This document shows, one piece after another, positions 1 through 6,123 of a stretch of DNA of 6,123 bases. The notes beneath the pieces were generated by a model. It saw only the letters and a program-made list of their open reading frames with translations. It was not told the DNA's origin and searched no databases. The DNA lies in contig JACQVJ010000095.1 of the NCBI GenBank assembly GCA_016209805.1, positions 1-6,123 on the forward strand, given 5' to 3'. The number at the start of each line of letters is the position of its first letter. The first letter of the stretch is position 1. The position numbers and the translations under genes were made by a program. This DNA comes from Ignavibacteriota bacterium (GTDB lineage: Bacteria; Bacteroidota; Ignavibacteria; UBA10030; UBA6906).

Positions 1-63
1 GAGTTTGACATTGCTCCTTGAGGAATTGTAATCGTTTTGCCCTTGAACCAGATCGTCCAACGC
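1..63 (-). repeat. Gene C 83-residue-period repeat, copy 2 (residues 393-413), cut by the window edge
   Basis: This is the second copy of the 'ALDDLVQ / DYNSSRSNVKL' segment. It differs from copy 1 mainly in a three-residue patch (GQN against AAV). The repeat unit probably continues beyond position 1, so the number of copies in the full gene is unknown. Confidence 0.88.
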
Positions 64-1239
64 ATCAAGGATTCTCTTGACCCCTTCCTCCTTTATTCCG
101 ACTGCAGCAAGGGTTCTCGTGATGTCCTCATACTTTACCGGGCCGGGTCGCTTCCTGGCCTGCGGTGTTCCTTCGTCTTTTATTCCCACGTCAAGCATGG
201 TGAGAATTTCCTCAGACGTCCCGTCGTGCACACCTTCCGATTTCACGATTAGTTTGACATTGCTCCTTGAGGAATTGTAATCGACTGCCGCTTGAACCAG
301 ATCGTCCAGAGCCTCCCGGAGCTTCTTGACATTGATTGCGTGGGGACCTTTTGATCCCTCTTTCATATACTCATCGGGTCCTTTCAAGGGCACCCTTATG
401 CCACCGGGGTTCTGTTCCAGACTGATGTCAACGCCCGGAACCGGATCGCCCATGAGATACGCCGTGGTTGACCCCTCGGAATCGGTCACGATATTAACCT
501 TCGCAAACTTCACGCCCCCTTCTTTGATGCCAACCTCACGCATGTACTCATCCCAACCCTTCACAGGAATCCTTATGCCGCCAGGCACTTGCTCCAGGCT
601 GATATCAATTCCGGGAACCGGGTCGCCCATCATGTAGGCAACCATCGAGTCCCCCGGCTCCTGCCGGACAAGAAACCGGAGCCCTTTGTTCATGGCAACC
701 GGGGCAATCAATGCCGGTTGGTTCCAGACTTCTTCGTTAGCAGAGCTGAACATGGTAAACCTGGCACCCTCCGCCGGCTCAAGCAATTCCATGCGCGTGA
801 GGTTCTCCGCAGATGTCTGCACGCAGGCGAATCCCAATTCCTGTCCGTCGGGGGCATTGATGACCGAGACGCAGATCTCGTAGTCACCCGTCGGCACGCC
901 GCCGATGTTCTGTACAACATCCCTATACTTCGGGTTTGCTTCTCTGATGTTGATGGGAACCAGCTCCCATGGATTGATGATCTTCGTTCCCGGTGGCAGG
1001 ACGAACCTCGTTGTCGTTGCATCCACAATCAATCCCTCGGACAACTCCGTCGCTCTGCCGTGGAGTGACACGGTAAATGTTGTCCGCGTTGGATTCACAA
1101 GCGTCACCTTCCACAAGTGCTCCACCTTGAACTGAAACGGCGGTGGCTGCTGGAGGATGACGGTGAGTTGGGCGAATGCTCCTGCCTGGTTGAGAAGAAA
1201 GAAGAAGAACACAACAGTAAGCGTCTTGATGTATTTCAT
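1..1239 (-). CDS. Secreted repeat protein with the same N-terminal domain as gene A; 3' end outside the window (gene C, partial)
   Basis: An open frame of 413 codons runs from the ATG at 1239 to the window edge without a stop, so this is the 5' part of a longer gene. Residues 1-23 form a signal peptide (phenylalanine-rich core, cleavage probably AFA|Q). Residues 25-145 are homologous to the gene A N-terminus: 'LQQPPP', 'LWKVTL', 'GDYEICV' and 'QELGFACV', including the cysteine pair C123/C139. No other cysteine occurs. Residues 201-233 and 260-292 are two copies of a module ('MGDPVPG', 'DISLEQ', 'PGGIR', 'DEYM') spaced 59 residues apart. Residues 310-330 and 393-413 are two copies of another ('ALDDLVQ', 'DYNSSRSNVKL') spaced 83 apart. 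'VGIK-[ED]-[EG]-G' occurs three times. The C-terminal half is charged and probably partly helical, unlike the Ig arrays of genes A and B. No known family is recognised. It sits 57 nt downstream of gene B, probably in the same operon. Function is unknown; it is probably periplasmic or surface-located. Confidence 0.85.
   Translation of the reverse strand, partial: MKYIKTLTVVFFFFLLNQAGAFAQLTVILQQPPPFQFKVEHLWKVTLVNPTRTTFTVSLHGRATELSEGLIVDATTTRFVLPPGTKIINPWELVPINIREANPKYRDVVQNIGGVPTGDYEICVSVINAPDGQELGFACVQTSAENLTRMELLEPAEGARFTMFSSANEEVWNQPALIAPVAMNKGLRFLVRQEPGDSMVAYMMGDPVPGIDISLEQVPGGIRIPVKGWDEYMREVGIKEGGVKFAKVNIVTDSEGSTTAYLMGDPVPGVDISLEQNPGGIRVPLKGPDEYMKEGSKGPHAINVKKLREALDDLVQAAVDYNSSRSNVKLIVKSEGVHDGTSEEILTMLDVGIKDEGTPQARKRPGPVKYEDITRTLAAVGIKEEGVKRILDALDDLVQGQNDYNSSRSNVKL
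250..312 (-). repeat. Gene C 83-residue-period repeat, copy 1 (residues 310-330)
   Basis: It encodes 'ALDDLVQ' then 'DYNSSRSNVKL'. It aligns with positions 1-63 at an offset of 249 nt (83 codons), with 55 of 63 bases identical by hand count. That includes one uninterrupted 33-nt identity (251-283 against 2-34). Confidence 0.9.
364..462 (-). repeat. Gene C 59-residue-period repeat, copy 2 (residues 260-292)
   Basis: This is the second copy of the 'MGDPVPG / DISLEQ / PGGIR / DEYM' module, preceded by 'VNIVTDSEG'. A strand followed by a T-D-x-x-G turn and then 'VPGVDISLEQ' hints at a small beta-sandwich resembling carboxypeptidase-regulatory-like folds. That is a structural guess only. Confidence 0.9.
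541..639 (-). repeat. Gene C 59-residue-period repeat, copy 1 (residues 201-233)
   Basis: It encodes a module with 'MGDPVPGIDISLEQ', 'PGGIRIP' and 'DEYM'. It matches residues 260-292 at an offset of exactly 177 nt (59 codons). The DNA copies differ at many third positions while the protein is well conserved, so this is an older duplication kept by selection on the protein. The similarity weakly extends upstream of the core. Confidence 0.9.
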
Positions 1240-1296
1240 TGTTCTTAGCTCCTTTCTTGTTTTTGTTGTTTTACATTTCTCAGAGTTAGTACCTCA
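1240..1296 (-). other. 57-nt gap between genes B and C
   Basis: The gap is A-rich on the transcribed strand and holds the gene C ribosome binding site. I see no GC-rich hairpin followed by a T-run, so no intrinsic terminator, and no convincing -35/-10 pair. Read-through from gene B into gene C is the simplest reading. Confidence 0.6.
1249..1255 (-). promoter_or_regulatory. Ribosome binding site of gene C
   Basis: AAAGGAG on the minus strand lies 9 nt upstream of the ATG at 1239. It supports that ATG as the start of the partial gene. Confidence 0.8.
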
Positions 1297-3273
1297 TTAA
1301 AGACAAGGCTGTATAGTCACGCTTTGTGTCATTGGGGGGCAAGTTCCGCAGTTAACCGTTACTGTATAAGTCCCCGGCGAGGTGACGCTGATGCTTGGCG
1401 TCGTAGCACCGGTATTCCACTGGTATGTGCAGGATGGCGGCTGGCAGTTTGCCGGCGTCCACACAACGTTTGCCGTCACTGTGATGGTCTCACCCGGACA
1501 CACACAACAGGGTGCAACTATGACCAACTGCGGCCTGCCGCATACCGTAATAACATTAGATTTTGCCTTTCCACAGGTATCAGAAACTACGACATAATAA
1601 TTTCCAGGGGTTGTGGGAGAGTAAGTTGAACTCGTTGCCAAGGTAATCGGCAGACCATCCTGATACCATTGATATGAAACTGGATAACTGCATGGTGGTC
1701 CGTAGGTAGTTTGAGCGGTTAATGTAACGCCGGGTGGACACAGAACAGTCTGGTTTGCTGAGATGGTAACACCCAACTTAGGTTTCACTGTGACAGTGTA
1801 CACTGGAGAATAAACCGGTGGACATGCTCCGTTCTTAACTTTTACCCTGTACTGTGTGGTTGTTTGCAAATTATTCGTCCACCATACGCATGTGCCTTGC
1901 GAGCCTGCTATTGGAGTCCATGGCCCCCAAGTATTCGCACAGGGGCTGAGTTCATCCCTCTTTTCCCATTCCACAACCTCCGCGCATGAGGTAGAATAGG
2001 TCAACTTCGTTGCCTTATCATAGCACAGCAGTGGAAGAGGATTAGCAGTAATATTACCCGGAACCGGAGGTCTGTCAATGACAATGGTGTAAGAAGGTGT
2101 TGATGTGCCACAGGCGTTTTGCAATACTGCCCTGAATTCATACTGCGTTTGACAGGCAGTAGCTGTCAAATTTCCGGTGTTAATGCACGTCTGCCCTGCA
2201 GAACCTGATATAGCACTCCATGTGGTCCATGATCCCCATAGTGGGTTACAGGCGCTCTGATAGGTGAGAGCTCTTGTTCTTCTCTCCCACCTCAGAATTG
2301 TTGTTGGGCAAGGGAAGGTTGAGGGATTCAAGCAAAGTTGCCCTGACCAACTGGTACAGGCATGAGGAACATTGTTAATTGGCGTGGTTGGTGGACCTGT
2401 TGCGGTTACTGTGTTGCCGGGAGGTCCCGGGCAAACATCAACCGTTTTGACGTTCGAAACGTACGTCCAGCAACCTTGTTGGATCACCGCCACGTAGCAT
2501 GTCGTACTCGTGAGTATATTGGTATTGAACGATGTGCCTCCGGTTTGTGCTAATACCCAGGGTGGCGCCGGAGGATTTCCAACGGGACACGGGGCGTTGC
2601 TTTGATACCATGTAACCGTGGACCCTGGGGGCGGAGGCGGGCTAAGACTGATCGTCATGGCGCTACCGCTGCAGACGGAGGTGTTGAGCCCTATCGAGTA
2701 GTTCACTGGTGGGGTGGTGAATGTGAAGGGGGGACTCTCGCAGTTCCAATACCCATAATTAGTTTGCCAGGACCAACCGGTTAGTTCTCGTACAGTTACC
2801 GTGACAGGATTTGGGACTGCAGTGACCCATATCCTCACTTTCAACGTCTGACCGCTTGGGATTGAATTTGTGGCATTGGTGCAGGTACCTGCAGGTTGCT
2901 TGTTCCAATAAACGGAATTCGTGCTGGGACTACCTTGGCTGGCGGCTGGGGAGGCTGTGAACCACGCCCCTTGGAGGATCTGGACCGAGCTGATTATTGT
3001 TGTTCCGCTGAATAGAACACCCAAACCGTGCGGCAGGTCATTTATGTTGCATCCGGATGCCGCAGACCATATCTGCGTTAATTCAACATCAAAATAGCAT
3101 CCCAAGCTATCAGGCCCTCGAGTTACATTAATGGTGAGTTGGTTACAATAATCCGTCTGTACGCTTGGGGGGGCATTCGGATTCTTATTCTGACTATTCG
3201 CAGCACTGCTTAGGAGCAATACTCCAAGCAATAGAGGTATTACTCTTCCAGTTATGTTTACTATCTTCTTCAT
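1297..3273 (-). CDS. Secreted cysteine-rich Ig/PKD-like repeat protein (gene B)
   Basis: This is a 658-residue predicted exported protein. Residues 1-27 form a signal peptide with a basic start (MKK), a leucine-rich core and probable cleavage in ANS|Q, leaving glutamine at +1. Residues 40-190 form a beta-rich domain that I do not recognise ('GLGVLFSG', 'LKVRIWV'). Ig/PKD-like modules follow at about 191-281, 287-400, 403-497, 499-577 and 580-658. Modules 2 and 3 resemble each other ('LRWERR'/'VEWEKR', 'WGSWT'/'WGPWT', then 'YEFRAV'/'YRVKV'). Module 4 matches the fifth Ig module of gene A, and the last module matches the last of gene A. There are 34 cysteines spread over all modules, suggesting disulphide-stabilised domains in an oxidising compartment. 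No enzymatic motif or C-terminal sorting domain is visible. It is probably co-transcribed with gene A (15-nt gap). The start at 3273 is supported by an AAGGAGG site. A surface-structural or adhesive role is inference. Confidence 0.88.
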   Translation of the reverse strand: MKKIVNITGRVIPLLLGVLLLSSAANSQNKNPNAPPSVQTDYCNQLTINVTRGPDSLGCYFDVELTQIWSAASGCNINDLPHGLGVLFSGTTIISSVQILQGAWFTASPAASQGSPSTNSVYWNKQPAGTCTNATNSIPSGQTLKVRIWVTAVPNPVTVTVRELTGWSWQTNYGYWNCESPPFTFTTPPVNYSIGLNTSVCSGSAMTISLSPPPPPGSTVTWYQSNAPCPVGNPPAPPWVLAQTGGTSFNTNILTSTTCYVAVIQQGCWTYVSNVKTVDVCPGPPGNTVTATGPPTTPINNVPHACTSWSGQLCLNPSTFPCPTTILRWERRTRALTYQSACNPLWGSWTTWSAISGSAGQTCINTGNLTATACQTQYEFRAVLQNACGTSTPSYTIVIDRPPVPGNITANPLPLLCYDKATKLTYSTSCAEVVEWEKRDELSPCANTWGPWTPIAGSQGTCVWWTNNLQTTTQYRVKVKNGACPPVYSPVYTVTVKPKLGVTISANQTVLCPPGVTLTAQTTYGPPCSYPVSYQWYQDGLPITLATSSTYSPTTPGNYYVVVSDTCGKAKSNVITVCGRPQLVIVAPCCVCPGETITVTANVVWTPANCQPPSCTYQWNTGATTPSISVTSPGTYTVTVNCGTCPPMTQSVTIQPCL

Positions 3274-3279
3274 GGCTTT

Positions 3280-3286
3280 CCTCCTT
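3280..3286 (-). promoter_or_regulatory. Ribosome binding site of gene B
   Basis: AAGGAGG on the minus strand lies 6 nt upstream of the ATG at 3273. It falls wholly within the 15-nt gap after the TAA of gene A (3289-3291), which fits translation from a shared transcript. Confidence 0.85.
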
Positions 3287-3288
3287 AC

Positions 3289-6084
3289 TTATGGACATCT
3301 TTTAATTGTGTGATAAACCTTTGTTGTGCAACCCATCGCATTGGTGACCTGAACCCAAAGGGTTGTGGTCTGGTTTGGACATGGGATGGTAATGGACTGG
3401 GTTGTGGCACCGGTTGACCATAAGTAGGTGTAGGGTGGACCACAGTTTCCGGGAGGACCCGGAGGCACAACAAAGGATGTAGGAATGGCGGTCAAAGTAA
3501 TTGTAGTGCCGGAAGAGCAGGTACACGGACCTTGTATCACAACTTTTGTGCTGCAGTCCCTAACTGTTACCGTGTTTGTTGATTGTGCGGAGTCACAGTT
3601 GTTTTTATTATACACCACCACGAAGTAGTTACCCGGCTGGGTTGCTGGGATGGTCGGACCCGTAGCAACAGGAAGCCCGTTAAGATACCACTGGTAGGTG
3701 AATGGCGGGGTTCCACAAGATGGCATTGAGGCTGTAAGGGAAACCGATGTGCCAGGACATTTCACAATTGGGCCCGGGGGCGAAATAGTGGGCGCAGTTG
3801 GGGGCTGAATGACATTGATGGTTAAAGGACCTGCAGTGGTGGGCGGACATATACCGGTAGGCGATGTAACAATAGCCCTCCAGCATATCTTATCAGGGAC
3901 ACACGGAGGATTAACCGGCGGGTTAACACCCGGGTAAGAAGGACCGAACAGTTCATTGGTGTTCTGGACAGTGCCGCTATTTCCAGTGGTAGCCCATGGT
4001 CCAGCGCAATTAATCTGGTATTGCCACTGAATCTGCGTGCCTGGCGGTCCATTATGAGTAAGTGTAAGTTGTGCATCATCTCCCCAACAGACCTCGTTTT
4101 TGTTACTTGTTATTTGTGCATTGATGGGGTCTTCCACCTTAGCAGTGATACAAGCTGGTTGTTGTGGACATGTACCATTCTGCACTTGCACACAAAATGT
4201 ATAATTTCCCGCTGATGTGATACCGAAAGTAATAGTAGATTGTCCGGCTGAGCCAGATATTGAGCCATTGTTGACTGTCCATCCTGAGATACTTCCCACA
4301 TTGCCTGTAACAGTCAAGGTTACATTAACGGGATAGTTGTTGTTACTGCAAATCTGTGTCCCTGGCGAGACAGTAATAGTACCCGGCTGAGTTGGACACC
4401 ACACCTTCAGTGAAACTATTTTTTCATTAGGACAGCTCGCAGGCCAGGGCGTAGGCATGTTCGTGCAACTAACAACTCCCTTAAACTGTCGGGTTACAAA
4501 GCCTTGTAGTGGTGAACATGTTGGTTTAATTTGATTTGTGTTATAAGGGTTACCAGTGCCAAGAGGAATCCAACTTAAGCTCGGAAGATCTCTGTAAGAC
4601 CAAGTAACACTACATCCGGGTGGCACACCATTCATATTGAGGGTTGCATCGTCTCCCCAGCACAGTTCGGTTATCGTAGCTCCCGAAGGATAGTCCAGTA
4701 CGGCGGCAGTGAGATTTGGGTAAACATTAATTGTAAATGTAACTGTTTTCGTGCAGTTGCCTCTCTGTACAGTGAGTATGTACGTATAAACTCCCGCAGT
4801 TGCGGGTTGATAACTGGGAGAAACACTGATCACGAATGATGGTTGCGAGCCGGTCTGAGTCGTATTATTTGGATTTATAAGATTCCAATTGAAAGGTCCA
4901 CTGATACCAGCGCCGAACATTATAGCCCATGCGTTCAACTGAAGTTGGGTCCCCACACAAATACTCTGAGCCTGCGGAAAAGGAATTAGCAAGCAGAAGT
5001 ACCACGTCCACGGAATGGGCACCAATTGGCTAACAGCTATCACCTTAGCATTCTGAATGCCGGTGACTTTCCATACATATGCTTTTGCTGTATCCAGAGG
5101 TGGTATTTCAGCTGGATATCGTAAGATAGTTTCACGGATACCGATTCGCTCAAAAAGTATTTTCCAGCTTTCAGGGTCGACCCCTTCTTCTATCTCTCTT
5201 ACTACGATCGTGTATGTGATTCCTTCGATAGTCGGTTCTGTCTTCCACTCGAATGTTGGTCTATTGTTTTGCGCTGGTCGTTCTTCCGTAGGTGAGATTA
5301 GCTTAATGACTACTTTCTCTTCGTGTTTTATTTCTTTACCAATATTGAATGAGAAGATCTCACTCCGAATAGCATCTAACTCAATACCCCACGCATACTT
5401 CTTCCCCTTCTCTAACTTCTTCGCCGAAGCAGGATACGTGAACGATGTCGCGGCAATATCTCGCGTCTCAAACCACGTCGCGTTCCTTTGCATCGCTTCA
5501 GTCGGCGATTGGTTGCCTAACACTTCGACGATCTTCAATGAGTACCTGACATCTCGCGGCGCAGGTGCCGGCGGAAGCCAGGTGAATATGAGCAACTGCC
5601 CTTCGGGTATTACCTCGCCATCGGCGGGAGAGATGAGTGTTGGGGGCGAGGTGATCTCCACACGCTGCTGTATGCAATCCCTCCCAAGCTCTTCGCCCGT
5701 CTCCGTCTTCACGTAGATACAGATCGTGTAGTCACCGCTCGGCGCGTTGCCCGTGCGCGTGAAGGCGTCGCGCCACCTGCCAGCCTTGAAGGTCACGGTG
5801 CCGCCGCGCTTCACGTCGTCGTACGTGATCGTCTTGCGTCCGCGTGGAAGGCTGATTATCCCGGATTGCCCATCAACAACACGACCTGCCGCCGCCTCGT
5901 CAACTGTGCCTACAAGCCGGATGCGGTACGTTGTTGTGTCGGTGTTATCAAGTGTCAGCTTCCAGATGTCGGCTGCGCGTAACTGGTTTGGCGGTGGCTG
6001 CTGGAGCTTCACTCGCACTCCTGCTTGCACAAGGTTGAATGCTAAGAAAGAAATGAGAAGAACAATGATGCCACGAGCATTCAT
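3289..6084 (-). CDS. Secreted multidomain surface protein: conserved N-terminal domain, FN3-like modules and an Ig/PKD-like array (gene A)
   Basis: This is a 931-residue protein with no visible catalytic motif; I infer a structural or adhesive role outside the inner membrane. I chose the ATG at 6084 because it has a strong ribosome binding site 6 nt upstream and opens directly into a signal peptide (residues 1-21, cleavage likely after VQA). An in-frame ATG at 6111 would add nine polar residues. Residues 22-145 form a domain shared with gene C, containing 'LQQPPP', 'WKLTL' and a cysteine pair at C122/C137. Residues 148-248 and 259-345 look like two FN3-like modules, with 'FTW', 'YAWGI' and 'YVWKV' strands. 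A hydrophobic aromatic linker lies at about 354-370. Ig/PKD-like modules follow at about 374-455, 457-563, 565-650, 655-758, 762-843 and 845-931. Of 30 cysteines, 28 lie after residue 360. The protein ends at 'KRCP' with no recognisable type IX sorting domain. Gene B starts 15 nt downstream. The reading frame is secure; the role is inferred. Confidence 0.88.
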   Translation of the reverse strand: MNARGIIVLLISFLAFNLVQAGVRVKLQQPPPNQLRAADIWKLTLDNTDTTTYRIRLVGTVDEAAAGRVVDGQSGIISLPRGRKTITYDDVKRGGTVTFKAGRWRDAFTRTGNAPSGDYTICIYVKTETGEELGRDCIQQRVEITSPPTLISPADGEVIPEGQLLIFTWLPPAPAPRDVRYSLKIVEVLGNQSPTEAMQRNATWFETRDIAATSFTYPASAKKLEKGKKYAWGIELDAIRSEIFSFNIGKEIKHEEKVVIKLISPTEERPAQNNRPTFEWKTEPTIEGITYTIVVREIEEGVDPESWKILFERIGIRETILRYPAEIPPLDTAKAYVWKVTGIQNAKVIAVSQLVPIPWTWYFCLLIPFPQAQSICVGTQLQLNAWAIMFGAGISGPFNWNLINPNNTTQTGSQPSFVISVSPSYQPATAGVYTYILTVQRGNCTKTVTFTINVYPNLTAAVLDYPSGATITELCWGDDATLNMNGVPPGCSVTWSYRDLPSLSWIPLGTGNPYNTNQIKPTCSPLQGFVTRQFKGVVSCTNMPTPWPASCPNEKIVSLKVWCPTQPGTITVSPGTQICSNNNYPVNVTLTVTGNVGSISGWTVNNGSISGSAGQSTITFGITSAGNYTFCVQVQNGTCPQQPACITAKVEDPINAQITSNKNEVCWGDDAQLTLTHNGPPGTQIQWQYQINCAGPWATTGNSGTVQNTNELFGPSYPGVNPPVNPPCVPDKICWRAIVTSPTGICPPTTAGPLTINVIQPPTAPTISPPGPIVKCPGTSVSLTASMPSCGTPPFTYQWYLNGLPVATGPTIPATQPGNYFVVVYNKNNCDSAQSTNTVTVRDCSTKVVIQGPCTCSSGTTITLTAIPTSFVVPPGPPGNCGPPYTYLWSTGATTQSITIPCPNQTTTLWVQVTNAMGCTTKVYHTIKRCP

Positions 6085-6090
6085 GACGAT

Positions 6091-6097
6091 CTCCTTT
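6091..6097 (-). promoter_or_regulatory. Ribosome binding site of gene A; decides its start
   Basis: AAAGGAG on the minus strand lies 6 nt upstream of the ATG at 6084. This favours 6084 over the in-frame ATG at 6111, which would place the signal peptide after an extra MFTNSKEIV segment. Confidence 0.85.
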
Positions 6098-6123
6098 GAG
6101 TTTGTGAACAATGAGAGCAGAGA

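Noticed and set aside
82..97. Internal AAGGAGG-like sequence on the minus strand within gene C
   Set aside because: It is the coding sequence of the 'GIKEEG' motif. No start codon lies at a usable distance, so it is unlikely to start translation.
1..312. CRISPR-like or insertion-sequence-like direct repeat
   Set aside because: The two copies are in frame, 249 nt apart, and encode the same peptide inside one gene. There are no regular spacers, inverted ends or transposase.
708..1028. Minus-strand open frame of 106 codons
   Set aside because: It overlaps gene C in another frame, is Arg/Ser-rich low-complexity sequence, and breaks the clear homology of the gene C frame.
589..1068. Plus-strand open frame of 159 codons and other frames overlapping it
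   Set aside because: It is antisense to gene C, whose own frame has a signal peptide, a ribosome binding site and homology to gene A. GC-rich DNA makes such shadow frames common.
1240..1296. Terminator between genes B and C
   Set aside because: Only a trivial GAG/CTC pairing is possible and no T-run follows on the transcribed strand.
5057..5716. Plus-strand open frame of 219 codons
   Set aside because: It is fully antisense to the conserved head and FN3-like part of gene A, has no ribosome binding site I can see and no recognisable protein pattern.
6085..6111. Upstream in-frame ATG at 6111 as the start of gene A
   Set aside because: It places nine polar residues before the signal peptide and overlaps the strong AAAGGAG site, which is correctly spaced for the ATG at 6084.

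Overview
The window reads entirely from the minus strand. It holds three consecutive genes for large secreted or cell-surface proteins, listed here in transcription order from high to low coordinates. Gene A (3289-6084, 931 aa) has a signal peptide, an N-terminal domain with a conserved cysteine pair, two FN3-like modules and about six cysteine-containing Ig/PKD-like modules. Gene B (1297-3273, 658 aa) has a signal peptide, an unrecognised N-terminal domain and about five Ig/PKD-like modules, with 34 cysteines in all. Gene C (1-1239, at least 413 aa) has a signal peptide, a paralogue of the gene A N-terminal domain, and then two classes of internal repeat. It is still open at the left edge of the window, so its C-terminus is missing.

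The spacing is tight: 15 nt between A and B, and 57 nt between B and C. Each start has a strong AGGAG-type ribosome binding site, and neither gap contains a terminator-like hairpin. The three genes are therefore probably one operon, or part of one. No RNA gene, mobile element or CRISPR array is visible. No promoter can be placed, because only 39 nt lie upstream of gene A.

The organism is most likely a member of the Bacteroidota/Chlorobiota/Ignavibacteria (FCB) group. The evidence is the style of the Ig-like modules (for example 'GNYFVVV', 'YLWSTGATTQSI'), the long secreted multidomain proteins of unknown function, and glutamine at the predicted +1 position of two of the three signal peptides. 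This is an inference from protein style, not from a marker gene.

The proteins probably act outside the inner membrane as structural or adhesive surface proteins. No catalytic motif is visible in any of them. The main points of interest are the mosaic construction (N-terminal domain shared by A and C, Ig subtypes shared by A and B), a sharp drop in GC content inside gene A where the repeats begin, and recent in-frame repeat duplication in gene C that reaches the window edge.
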